A stretch of DNA of 64,000 bases, taken from positions 3,348,001 through 3,412,000 of the forward strand of contig JAYJMM010000102.1 of assembly GCA_037349105.1 (NCBI GenBank), given 5' to 3'. The notes beneath the pieces were generated by a model. That model was not told the origin of the DNA and searched no databases. It was given only the letters and a program-made list of their open reading frames with translations. Each line of letters begins with the position of its first letter. The stretch's first letter is position 1. Source of the DNA: Limnomonas spitsbergensis (lineage: Eukaryota > Chlorophyta > Chlorophyceae > Chlamydomonadales). A program made the position numbers and the translations under genes. This document shows positions 22,901 to 34,500 of the stretch, piece by piece.

Positions 22901-25900
22901 TCTAAGAAGTTAGCACACAGGGTTTTGCAGCATGACCACAGCAGTGAAATAGGAAAATTTAAAATCCCTCATGAAGACAACCGGACTGCGGTTGATCCAC
23001 AGCAGTGAAACAGGGGACATTCAAAATCCCTCAGGAAGACAACCGGAATGCAGCTGATCCACAGCAGTGAAACAGGGAAAATTCAAAATCCCTCAGAAAG
23101 ACAGCTGGAATGCGGTTGATGGTTTGCTCGGATAGTGCCTCACCAAAGCGCGGTTATAAAAGTATCTAAGAAGCACCTTTTGAGAATACTCACAGATCAT
23201 TTATTTACAAGTGCCGGTACAGTATGCACCAGAGAGGTATGCATCCCAGGGATTCCCCTGGGTCTTGTTTTGCTCCCAGGTTAGCAAATCACTCACGCAC
23301 CCCCACAAAACCTCAGCAACCTTGCCTTCCATTTATTAATCATGTTGGGGCTGAGGGGTAAGTCCAAGCAGACCACAACCATGGGGCTTGCCTAAGCATG
23401 CCACCTACATACCCGCCTAATCCATCCAGACCATAAACAGTCAACGTGCCCTTCAAACACCCCTTCCCCTCACATATGTTATATACGTACCGATATATCC
23501 ATGAGAGCTTATGACAGACTGCTGCTGCACTTTCTAACCCCAGCCAATTGGAAACAAAGACAGCCTCCCAAGGCACCCTTCCGGTGTGAGGGCCATGGAG
23601 CTTGAAGTCGCAGCTTGAAGTTGCAGCCACATCCGCACCGCTACCAAGACGGCAATACACCACATGTTACCATTCCACCCGATGTGCCCCAAACACTTTA
23701 ACCCCATGCTCACCAATCAACCACCAACTGCCTCAGCCGAGTGTTCCCAACCCAGCTCGCAGCATCCTGCAAGGAGGGGGGGGGGAAAGTGCATCATAGC
23801 TGAACAGGTGAAATCAAGTACAGAGTACATGGCACAGGTTGAGACCAGCGCCCAGTCACCCTCACAAAGCTTGGTGGCATTGGTGGCATTAATTGCAAAA
23901 CGCAGCCCTTACAACTTCCACCACTGGGTTTCAAGGCCCATTACACCGGTGTTCATTTTAGCGTGGCCACCTTCAATCAGCCGTTGGTCAGCCAAAATTT
24001 AGTCAGCCCATACCAGTTGGGAGCTTGACTGACCAGCAGCAAGGACCTCCCAGCACCAGGCATCCCTGGCCATGGGCCATGATGTAGCTGAAAAGTAGAT
24101 GAAGCACCCTGCAAGGTGCTTTGTGTGCGTTCATCATCGTCGACCCAGTGCACAGGGCTTACCAAGACCCGCCCTAAATTGGAGGACATAGACAGGCAAA
24201 GCTACTCGCTCGTCATCCTGCAAGTCCCCCCTCCCCCCCCCACCGCAGCCCCGCCCAAACAACACGGCCCCGCCATGACCAACAGCATGTTCTGCTCTAG
24301 GCCAATAGGGTTCAGGTTTCAGTGCACAGCATGGTACCTGCACTAGGTCGGTGCACTTGGTGTGCACGTCGCTCCACATCAGGAGCGCCTCCATCCACCG
24401 CGCATAGCTGGCGTCGGTGCGGAAAACAAGAAGCAACGAAAGTGCAAGGCTACGTGGGGAATCAGCGAAGGAGAGGATACCGTGAGGGAGAAGCAGCAGG
24501 TGAAGGGACTGAGAGGGAGCAGCAACAGGTGAGGGTAATGAGAGGGAGCAGCGACAGGTGAAAGGAGGGCAGAGAGGCAGCATCAGGAAAGGGAGGCTGT
24601 AGCAGGTGTGGGGACCACGGGGAAGCAGCATCAGATGAGGCGTAGCAGTGGCAGGTGTGGGGACCATAAAAATGCCATGGCAGGCAAAATAAAGCAGCAG
24701 GGCAGGTGAGGGCAAGCAGCAGCAGGTGAGGGGGCTGTGGTTTTAGCAGAGGGATGTTTTCATCCAGGGGAGCAAGCACAACCCATAGGGAGCGGCGCGC
24801 AGGGTGGCAGGAATCACAGATTGCGCTCAAGATGGCCTGATTGCTTGATGCCGCTGCACTAAAGGGGGGCGGGCTCTACACAATCACGGAAAGCGCTCAA
24901 GATGGCCTGATTGCTTAATGCTGCGGCACAAAAGTGGGGCTAACTCTACAGAATCAGACAACCGAAGGTAGACGGTACAGAAATTGGTCATACGAATCTG
25001 TGATGGTGCCTCCTAGTGACTGAGACCACATGCATGGCAGTATTTGGAGCTCCGCGGCAGGCGGCCCGTGACCAGTGCTGTACCGATTACGGTGCTTACG
25101 GTGGCTGAGTTACGTAGCTGAGTTTCAGTCACTGTAATTTCAAGGCAAATTCAGCTACCTTCACCGGTAAGGGACCGTAATTACTGTACCGACACAATTT
25201 CTGAATTACAGCGCAATGGCACAGCCCTGCCCATGACAGGTGACCAGTGGAAGCACATACGTGACATGCCGTTACATGCAACTTGCCGTTACATGCAAGA
25301 ATATTCAAACCACAGGCAAAAAAATAAAGATACACAAGCGTGCAGACACACACACCTGGTCTGGTCAACAGGGAATCCCGATGCGGAGAGCGGAAGGAAC
25401 CAAGAAGGTAGCACATGATCTAGGACAAGCTGCATGCAGGGAGGGGCATTGGAGGCAGGTAAATAGATCACGAAGGGAAAACTTTTGAACAGAGTAACAT
25501 AGTTTGAACAGGGAGGGTGGGAGCATATTTCTCAGGGGGAAGGAAGCATACCTGGTAAGCTTCTGTCTAAATAGCACCCTCCCTCTTTTGCACGCACAAG
25601 CTCTGTCAGGCCTTGCCAGATGGACAGCCGATCCACCCGTTCTCTCACAGGCACGGCCACAAAGCCGAAAATCCCCTCAAACTCACTGACAATGCGACAT
25701 TACCAAGAACCAAGATCCTTGTTTTCAGTTTTTCATGCACACACCCTTGCACCTCATAGCTGATAACCTTGAACCCGTCATCGCACCCGCAGCAGCGCAC
25801 CTGCTCATATGAACATAGCAGGGTCGAGGTGCATGCGATGCATGCCAGGGGCTGAGTCAGCGCCTGCGCAGTCCGGGACCTGAACAGGCCGCTAAGGTGG

Positions 25901-26460
25901 CGCCAATACCGGCCCGTGCTGCATGAGGCGCAGGACAGAGGCAGGAAAGCGAGTCAGGGGCAGCTACCTTCACCGGCTAGGATGAGAGGGACATCAGAAG
26001 CAATGACTCCTGAACCAACCATGTTTTCATTGCACTGTAAACTTAGTTTGCCCTATCGGGCATGTGCTCCTCCTGCTCCTGCGGATTCTTTCCTTCGTTT
26101 TCTTACGCTCACACAGATGTTTTCCCACACAAGCCCGTGCCCAGAGTGCAAGGAGGGGTGCGTTGCAGGCACGGCCCCGCATGGCTGTTCATTCTGACCC
26201 TCTCACTTTTTGTGCGCCTTCCATCTTGCGTCAGTGAACACGGCGGGCCCGCTGGCAGCATAGGGGGAGCCAAGCATATCCTCCTGGCTGTTGTACAAGC
26301 GCAGACCCGGTGTGGGGTCATGTGTGCTGTCAATGCCTGGGAGGGGCAGGTTCCTGACAGTCCGGGGCAGGACCTGCCGGACCTTGGGCGAGGCCGCCGT
26401 CGAGGCAGCGGCTTGCGCTGCTGAAGCTGCTCTGTGAAGCGGCCGCGGCACCAGCGGCAT
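19962..26460 (-). CDS. Bestrophin-like anion channel, probably plastid-targeted (433 aa, 10 exons)
   Basis: Exons 26460-26207, 25918-25801, 25429-25356, 24449-24338, 23766-23714, 22833-22686, 22373-22310, 21452-21377, 20640-20496 and 20219-19962 join without a phase conflict (1,302 nt). Family hallmarks in order: GRYWRHL and a first hydrophobic segment; LALSLLLVFRTDASYARW (about residues 150-167); ERLLDFPIPLSYTRH (about 287-301); a hydrophobic helix; and GIEEIGVQIEEPFSMLPL (about 338-355). These match plant and algal bestrophins, pentameric anion channels. In algae, thylakoid members are linked to chloride or bicarbonate movement, so a role in carbon concentration is possible but inferred. 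The Ala/Ser/Arg-rich, acid-poor first 40 residues look like a chloroplast transit peptide. The C-terminal 80 residues are Ala/Gln-rich and variable. Introns hold several minisatellites and a family B repeat. Confidence 0.92.
20362..20435 (-). pseudogene. tRNA-like relic (Thr-type anticodon loop) in a bestrophin intron
   Basis: Read on the minus strand, a TAGCTCA box, an anticodon-loop-like CTTGTAA and a good T arm (TCGGG TTCGAAC TCCGA) are followed by a T7 run like a pol III terminator. The D stem cannot pair because TGCTCA is duplicated, and the acceptor stem is poor, so it is a decayed tRNA or tRNA-derived repeat rather than a working tRNA. Confidence 0.4.
20641..20667 (-). repeat. (CTG)n microsatellite forming the 3' splice-site tract of bestrophin exon 9
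   Basis: On the gene strand CTG is repeated about seven times and ends directly in CTAG at the acceptor used at 20641. The tandem repeat replaces the usual pyrimidine tract. Confidence 0.85.
20744..20900. repeat. Intronic minisatellite, about 45-bp unit, 3-4 copies
   Basis: Repeated CCAGTGTGAT...ATATGCC.CAGGGCGTA units between bestrophin exons 8 and 9. Confidence 0.85.
21645..21815 (-). repeat. Dispersed repeat family B
   Basis: Minus-strand copy in a bestrophin intron, with both characteristic ends: GCGGCCGCCAAAGGCCTGA on the left and ATGTAGCTGAATCACGAAAA on the right. Confidence 0.85.
22932..23120. repeat. Intronic minisatellite, about 60-bp unit, three copies
   Basis: Repeated CCACAGCAGTGAAA..GG and CAAAATCCCTCA.GAAGACA blocks between bestrophin exons 5 and 6. 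Confidence 0.9.
24480..24720. repeat. Irregular GCAGCAGGTGAGGG-type minisatellite
   Basis: Purine-rich units of 25-45 bp immediately upstream (in gene orientation) of bestrophin exon 4. They create a long minus-strand frame over 24450-24715 that is not coding. Confidence 0.8.
24828..24955. repeat. Two tandem 68-bp units
   Basis: Each contains GCGCTCAAGATGGCCTGATT and ends in a CTCTACA.AATCA block; located between bestrophin exons 3 and 4. Confidence 0.85.
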
Positions 26461-26995
26461 GCCGCCTCCTTCTCGTTCCTTCCTGTCGGTTGTGTTGCTA
26501 TTGTCAGTTTCGTGCAGGGCGCTGCGGCGCAGCTCGTCTCAATGCCGCCAATCCTAGTGGCTACTGCTACTGGTATGCCAGTTGGCCTACGAGCGTACTC
26601 CGGTCTCCGCCACGCTACTGGTTGTAGGGGCGTGGGAGGATAGCGCGTGGCGCCCCCCCTTACGACTTAATGTATAAGTACGATGCCGATTCCCACTGCT
26701 TATAGTGGTTGCGCGCTCAGTCGCACGCCGAGTTCAATCCTGACGTGACTGCCTGAATGGCGGGTTTGATGCGTGCTCAGCAGAATTGTTTCCGTCTCCA
26801 CTGCTAATGATGATGCTGTGCCAGTCTGCGCAACGCCTGCTGTCGGAATGCTGTATGCTCGCGGCGGTTCCCTGGTCGAGCGTTGGTGAATATTCTGGAC
26901 CCTCGCCTCACGCAACCGTCAAAGGCAGCTCCTCTAGAAGCTGTACAATATATGTTCTTCCTCCTTTGCCTTTTCTCATGAAATTGGCTGTCCAG
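26461..26995. other. No convincing gene; likely promoter of the bestrophin gene
   Basis: Sequence between the bestrophin start codon and a candidate plus-strand exon. No motif is distinctive enough to name. Confidence 0.4.
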
Positions 26996-29900
26996 AGGTA
27001 TGCAGAAGCTGAGACGTGTGAGTCCAGGATCCTACCATGGCGCATTCGTCTTCTTCACACCGAGATTCAAACAAGAGGCTGGCATCACCCGGGCTGGCAT
27101 CAGGGCTGGCATGGCACATTTTCGCAAGATCGGAATGATCGCTCAGCTCTACCTAGCACCTGAGTTCAATTTGGAAACAGTCATCGAGCCATGTCATCAG
27201 GCAAGTATGGTACTCATGTTAAGATGGGAAGTGGTCAAATGGGGGTTGTAGGCTCAGGGTAGTGAGCAGAACTTCCTTGATGTCAGATCAGCCGGTGATT
27301 TACGTCTGCTATATAAATGGCTTTGAATGCTAGTGTGCAAGACTGCGGTGGCCAAGTGTAGGACTGCACGTCTCACTGTTTATGTAAGGGTGCTTATGAT
27401 ACATTTCAGCTACATCATGGCGTACGGCCGAGAGGTCTTTCTGCATGCTTGAGCAGCCGTCCTTAGGCTAATCCTGGTTTGGTTCCCAATCCCCATCCTC
27501 ATAGTGGTGGCCGAAACTTGGTTTGCCAACAGTGGTTTGCTGCGCACTAAGCACTGGCACAGCCATCAGCCTCATTCATCCCAGCTTGATTAAGCAATTT
27601 TGGGACAGGTGCAGCTCTCCTGATCTATCCATGCTGCCGCTCCGTCATGCAGAGCTCCTCCTCAGCACTGTAGGGGCAGGTTCCATTTGCATACAATTAC
27701 GATGCATCGTAGGGTCTGAGGGTTCAAGCCAGACAGCGCCCTTTCCATCGTTCAGGAACATCAAGAGTCTGGACCCATGTTCTTAAAGTGCGCACCCGAC
27801 CACGTTGCAGGACCGCTGAAGTGCTGACGCAGCTGAGCAGCTACCTACCACTGGGCAGATGGGGACCAATCCATGACTTTCCTCTGACCAGAGGCCCAAG
27901 CGACACAGTTTGTCGTACCTGATCCTTTGGCCATAGGCCGCTGCATAGGCCGAGACCTAGCTGAGTTGTGGCTGATGCGCGCTAAAAATATCACTGAGTG
28001 TTCATATCCCCTGCTACACGTGCAGGAGCGGCATTGCAGCAATGGCTCTCAGATCACAGACGCAGCCCATCAACATCACATGCTCACATTGCAGCGACCC
28101 TGGCATCTTTGCATCGGGGCAAAGCAGCTGCATCCTGTTAATTGAATCCAACAGACGCTGTCAGTGCGCATTGCGGCAGGCTTCTGCAGCCAGCAGCATT
28201 CAGCTATGCAAGGACCTGGCTTCGGTACCACTCACAGGCTTGGGCTGTTAACCCTGTCGGGATAAGAGAGTCAAGGCTATGAGAATGCATTGCGACACAC
28301 TATGGTCTCCCGCCTCCCGGTTCCTGTCCAAGTAAGTGAATAAATCCAGCTCCCGGTATACTGGTTCTGTACCGGTATACCGTATCGCAGCTTCCAATTT
28401 GTTTAGGTAGATATGTATGCTCCCAATCAGAGGAGGTCAGGCCACTGAGTGGAATTTAGCCAAGAGGCCGAGACACTGGCTGTCATTCACTGCGGCAGCT
28501 GGGAAGCATCAAGGAGGGACTGGGTTATGTTTGCACCTGAAGGGCTAAGGATTAATTTAAATCCTGAATAGTGTGGGCAGGCCCGCCCCCAACGCCGTAC
28601 GGTAGTCTGAATGTCCTTCATTGTCTGAATTCTCTTGAGATCATTAGCCTTTACTACATCAAATAAGTCGGTCTTCAGAAACTGCTTTGAGCGTAGATGT
28701 GAATAATGCAAACACAACTCGCCACGCAGGCTCTTGCAGGATCTAAGCGGCACCCACCCAGACACCCATCTGACGTTCCTGGCGAGCTGGCATGACGGGC
28801 CGATTCGTGGGGCCTGCCTCTGGGCCTGCCTGTGACCCTGAGGTATTGTGGCTGATGAGACCATAAAGTCAAGCTTCATCAGCAAATTCAATTCGACGCT
28901 GAATATGTGGACCCCTTGCGCAAATTTAGACTGGGTTTTCGGACTTTCGACAGCAGTGGGTGCCTTAAAGGACGGTGGCTAGGCCCTTGTATTGACCTTA
29001 CCTGTCATGTTCTGGCTACCAATACCTCCTGAATGTCCTGATGCGCAGGGTTGGCTTTGTATTTTGATGTGCGCGTGCTTGCTTCATCTGACTCGAGGGT
29101 CATGGCAGGGGGTGTCGAAATCCGTGCCGGACCTGTCTCAGATGATCTTAACGCCCCGCTCTGCATGCTAAAGCATATCTCTGGTAGTTGGGATAAAGCA
29201 TATCTCTGGTAGTTGGGATACCAGTGTGATATCTTGGGCTTGTTCCCATGATTATGATTTTCCGTCTGCCGGTGGCCAATATTTCAACCTTCAGACATTC
29301 AATTGCAGAAGGTGGTGATGGGAGGTCGTTTTGAACTCCCCAGCTGCTGCCAAGTCCAAGGGCAGGCCCGATGGGTTATCCATAGCACTGTCAATTCCCA
29401 TTTGGTCATTATAAATCGTGAGGCGTACTGATATTCATTATTGATAGCACCCGCAACAGTCCACCTTAATCTTCTCCAAGGCCTCTTCTTCAGAGCATAT
29501 ATAACCTTATATTGGTCTCTTCAGCGCCCGTGTGAGCACATGTACCAGCCTTTGTTCGTTGAACAGCTGTTGCTGGTGCCTCCCCTTCCTCGCCCTTGTC
29601 CTGGTTGCAAGTGTATCAGCATGCATGAGTAATTGAGTTTCGGGCACACTGGATTACACTCTGTAATTCAGTGTACCCCACACACCCTGTTGAGGGTTTA
29701 CGGTACACCCAATTTCAATCATAAACCCTGTTTTTGCCGCACGTGAATAAGTATACCTCTGTCCTAGGGCTTAGGGTGCACTCGATCTCGATCCTACACC
29801 CATGACCCCTTTCCTTGCTGCAGGTGGATTAGCATCCCTCTGCCTTAAAGTGAAAGGTTCACTCAATCTTAAATTTTCAATCCTGCACCCATAATATCTT

Positions 29901-30861
29901 TTCTTGCTGCAGGTGCATCACCACACCTCTGTTGTACTCCATTAGCGTGGACGTGCAGTCGGTCACCAACATTGCCTGCGCAACCATGTACAGGTTAATC
30001 GCAGGCACGCTGGTAACTCTGGTGAGACATAGCAGTTTCCTGTTTTACTAGATTTTACACTCAAACGTACAATCGCGTATCCTCCTGAGCCTAAACCCTG
30101 GGTCGTGTGAATGCAAGCCCCTCTGATTGAACCTTGCACCAATTACTTTGTTGACCCCCTAGACCCTAACCCCGCTTGAAACCATTGCACTGTTGACTTT
30201 GAACCGTAACCCTAATTGTTTGCCAAGCAATGCAGGGACAGTCTTTAACACACACATGCCAGTGGTGGCGCTCAAATGCATACATCGAAACTGAGCTTTT
30301 GCCTGTGCGGGTTGCGTGCCCTTCCGCAGGCGGGCCATGTTGGCTGGGGCTCAACCGTCTCCTTCGCGATGTACCCGTCTGGCAGCGTCACAAATACCAC
30401 TATCACAATGAGGATTATCTTAAGGTACGCAGCCTACTTAAAACCCTAAGGCCTTCCACCCTGACTAAGATTGTTTCACCGGTGTGCAACCTGCACTTCA
30501 TAGGATTCCTGTGTGCTGCTAACAAGGGTGAGGGCAGTGCGCTGAAGTTCCATAACATTATCAAATGTGGCTGTGGCTGGCCACACTAATTGCATCCCTT
30601 TGCCTGGAGCGACGCCTGAAATCCGCCTTGAGCAGGAAAATGCATGGATGCCTCCTTGGGGAGGTGCAGTAAGGGTGCCTCACAAGCCTTGAATTGGGGT
30701 TTGTCCGTTTCTGTTCAAATAACGTGTCAGGCTTGCCAGCACAAGTCGTCTGATCGCTGCCTGCACTCCCTCTCTCCCTCGCAAACCCCTCTGCAGTGGC
30801 TGGCTTTTGCGGCGCAGTTCTCTGTCTGCTACTGGAACATTTTTGGGCCCATGCACGATTA
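26996..30861 (+). CDS. Fragments of an unidentified membrane-protein gene
   Basis: Four exon-like blocks, not fully joined: 26996-27200 (GMQKLRRVSPGSYHGAFVFF and 48 further residues, ending in a GC donor CAG|GCAAGT); 29913-30021 (a hydrophobic stretch CITTPLLYSISVDVQSVTN and on); 30330-30424 (AGHVGWGSTVSFAMYP and on); and a last block from 30797 whose best frame ends CYWNIFGPMHD at a TAA (30859-30861). The second and third blocks join in phase. The last does not follow the third in phase, so at least one exon is missing from the model. No family is recognised; one membrane helix and a Ser/Thr/Asn-rich strand-like stretch are visible. Sequence between 27201 and 29640 shows nothing else convincing. 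Confidence 0.3.
29717..29945 (+). repeat. Three tandem copies of an intron end plus exon start
   Basis: CTTGCTGCAG|GTGGATTAGCATCCCTCTGCC ends its acceptor at 29823, and the in-use CTTGCTGCAG|GTGCATCACC at 29912 starts the exon at 29913, 89 bp later. A third, older copy near 29735-29763 has lost its AG (TTGCCGCAC|GTGAATAA). Confidence 0.75.
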
Positions 30862-31559
30862 AGGGGCCCCTGTCCGGTGCTTGAGGTTGCCTAGTGACTT
30901 CCAAGCTCATGGACCCCAGTTCGTGTTTACTGGCGCCTGTCGTGCTGGATGTGCATAAGGAGCGGAGCGTTGATGGCTCCTGACCTCAAGAGATCCATTG
31001 GAGAACTGCCGTCAGCAGGCATCGAGGGCGCCTGCAGGGCCGCTGGCTGGGGGAGCTTTGTGAGACTCTCTGGTGTGTCCGCTACTCTGCTATAGGTTGC
31101 CTTTTGATTATATTGAACCCCTTGCAGCAGCAATCGCCCGTCTCAGTTTTCACCGGGGCTGCATTGTGTGTGCCCTGGGTATTTGTTGTCCACTCGTTAT
31201 TTTTAAGATTTTCCATCCCCTGAGTATTCCCTTAGCAAGTTAGCAATACCGGTAATATTAAACTGTATTAAATATTTTCCGTGGATATTGCTGGCATTTA
31301 TTTGTGCGAATCAGGGAACTCATTCACAATTAGCCCTACTGGGGTGGAGCAGCCCCCTGGCTCCCCTCTCTCAGCAGCAAGATAGAGCCTGGCTGGAGTC
31401 GAGATCTCTCCTAGAGGACGCCTCTGCCCCTGAGCCCTATCCACTCATCTTTCCAGGGATTTCAAGGACAGAGACCTAAAGTGACTGCTCCTGCTTCACA
31501 GCGCCTTGGGATAGCCTGAAGCTTAAGCCTGAAGAGGCGGCACTGCCCCTGCCCCCTGT
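30862..31559. other. No convincing gene
   Basis: Unique sequence between the unidentified plus-strand gene and the right arm of the inverted duplication. A 63-codon frame at 31288 has no support. Confidence 0.4.
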
Positions 31560-34500
31560 CACAGCTTATCACGCCCCAGCCTTTTATAGCGGATATACGG
31601 CAGCAGCAGCTGCAGCACCTATGTCAGTGGCAGCAGGAATGCAGGTGCTGTTGTTGACACATGGCTGATGCGTGAGTAGCAGCGGCAGCAGAGAGGATGC
31701 AGCGGCCATCAGAGGGCAGGATGTGTGCAGATAACAGGTCGTGTGTGGGCGCGTTTTGAAAATCTGATGTCTCCAGATTTGTGCAGGGAGCCCAGGTGTT
31801 GGGTAGCTCTTGTGTTAGGTGTGTGGGTCTGTCAGGTGGCTTACGTCAACTTTGGGTCTGTCAGGTTGGCTTACGTCAACATCTATAGAACAGATCATAC
31901 CAGTTGGGCCCTGCTGAACGCTCAGCCAGGTGGGACTGGTGGGGAATGACGAAGCTCAATTCCAGCTACCATGCCTACGTCAATATGTGTGAAACCAGTC
32001 ATCCTTATTGAACCCATTTAAGATAGTGCAAGCTGTGCTGGACGCCAGGGGCTGGCGGAGTGGTATTCAGCCGTGGCTCGCAGGACTAGGTGAATTAGCT
32101 ACCGATACTTCTGTATTTAAAAAAACGTGTAAGTTCGGGTACGTACTTTGGTCCCACTTTGCCCAGATGCGGCAGGATGTGGCCTGGCACGCATTAGAAT
32201 GGCTAGCGGCTACCTCAATAGCTATCAGCCGATCACTGTTTCTATGAGTTAGGGCACGGGTCACTCAAGCTGATATGAGAGTCTGATCCTAAGAATGTCC
32301 ACAGAGCAGCAAGGGCGTAGCAGACTGTAAAAGGAGGCTCGAGTGCTTTACCTGGCCGGCTGGCCCTAGTCAGGAGTCTTGTGCAATGTTGTTTCCAGAC
32401 GATTTCCTCTGTCAGAAAGTCATATTTACAAGTCTGGATTTTTCAGTCCACTGGCGCCAGGCAGGCCCGAGGACATGTGTCAATATGTACTACTCCAGGG
32501 GTCAACAAAACATAGGGCAAAAACAGGCAAATCCCGTTATAAGTACAAATCGTCAAAAGTACAGAACCATGAGATGATATCGCATCCGCCGATTGTAATA
32601 TACTCATAGCTTGCACATATAAAGCATACATACCGGGATAAAGACATGCTGTCACCAGCTATAAGACACTTGGAACCCGTGGACTAATTTGCAAAGTGTC
32701 AGCAAATGGGGCAAATTGTCATGACAACAGTATTAACCCAGATTTTGGAGGGCATTAGATTTTCGAGAGAGGATCACACAAGCCAATTTAAGATAATGCT
32801 CATGTTGGACGACTGGACAGGGCAGTGCATGCTTAGCTAGCATGCCGGTATTTCACAATTCCGGTAATTTAAGAAAACAGAACACAAAATCATCCATCGC
32901 AACACCCCTCAGTCGATCCATTGCTTGACAAAGTACACAGGTAATAGGTAGCCAGATAAGATATTTACTTGGACGCACTATGTCACAATGTGTTCAGAAT
33001 TTATGAAATCACTGCAGCCCAAGCCACAACTCCCCGCTGCCTCAAAGGCTGGAAATCACGTTTCCAAGCTTCATAAGCATGGCACATAATGCGCGAACGG
33101 AACGTCACATATGGCGACTTCACATTGGTCCCTCTGACACTGAAGGGCATGGCAGGTGTTCATTGCATAGCTAGTAAGGGCTCCCTGACACCTCCCGCTA
33201 CCGCCTGTTCGGCAGAAGCAGGCAAAGCAGGGACTCTGCCAACTGCTCAGACGAAGAGGCGTTGCTGAAGGCCCCGTGGCTGCTGCCCCATGAGGACCTA
33301 GAAGGCTCATTGTCCAGAAGGGGCGCGGGAGCAGGGTTCCTGGCAGGTGCAGCACGTCCCAGCTTTGCAGGCTGCATGGCCGCATTTGCCGCGCTGGCAG
33401 CACCCGGCAACACTGTGATGATGCGTCGCAGCTCTGCCTCAATCTGGGCCATGTTAGGTCGCAGCTTGGGGTCCTTCTTCAGTCCCCAGTGCACCAGGTT
33501 GAAAAGACTCTGTGCCCCCTCGGTGCCAAAGGCCGCCAGCTTGGACGGGATGAGGTGCAGGGCCGGCTCACAGCCCGCCTCGATGTCCGCATGAAGGGCG
33601 TCCCAGGCTTCTGCGTCCGTCCGCCCAGCCGCCATGGCCCTGTCGAGATTGATGCGGAAGGGGTGCACCTCACAGTTCACGACGGACAGCAGCATCCTGC
33701 AGAATGCCTGGACATCGGCAGCCGAGGAAACCTGGGGAAAAGCATGGATGGGGAGGCATGATGCCATTTAAAATTGTATTTGGAATTCAAATTAACACAG
33801 GAGGTTAGGACTTCCTAACTAGGCTAGCTGGTGACGTGACAACACATGTGTGCAATCGCAGATGACACTCAGTCCCTGCTCATTGCTGACCCGACCGCTC
33901 TGAGCTTCACGCATCCCCTCCCCCACCCATGATGTCACCCTGCCTTTCGGTATACAACTACTGTTATAAATGTCTGCTCTGCTAGATTTTTACAACAAAA
34001 TATCAGATGGCCCAGCCTGATGATTTGAGCTTCACACATTCCCTCACCTTTCCCCCCTTTATGAAGCATTCCAGGGCACTGTAAATGTCTGTGCCATACG
34101 TGCGTCCTGTCACATTGCCGTCCTCGTCTACGCGCTGTGACGCTCCCGCATCTCCCAGCTGCACAAGTTACACATACATGAATGAATTAGGGTTTGGATA
34201 ATTTATGGAAGATGATTGTGACTGTGCCGCCGTATTTGCTTATTGAAGTGCCACACCACTTGCAGGAATCCTGCCGGCCTAGTTCTGAACAGGCTGGGCC
34301 CATGGGGACCCAACCTTGACATCCCATTTACGGCCAGAAGCCCAATAAGCAGCAGGGCATGCTACACTTTGTCCCCTCTTGGCGGTGAGCCCTGAAAGTG
34401 GCTGAGGTGTAGCTGAAACGTGCAACAATAAAGTAATAAAAGCACTCCACATACTTGTGGACACGTGCCTGCTCACCTTCACGACCACCTCTTCCTGCCC

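Noticed and set aside
24134..24715. 193-codon minus-strand ORF as one protein
   Set aside because: Most of it reads through an intronic minisatellite; only 24338-24449 is a bestrophin exon.
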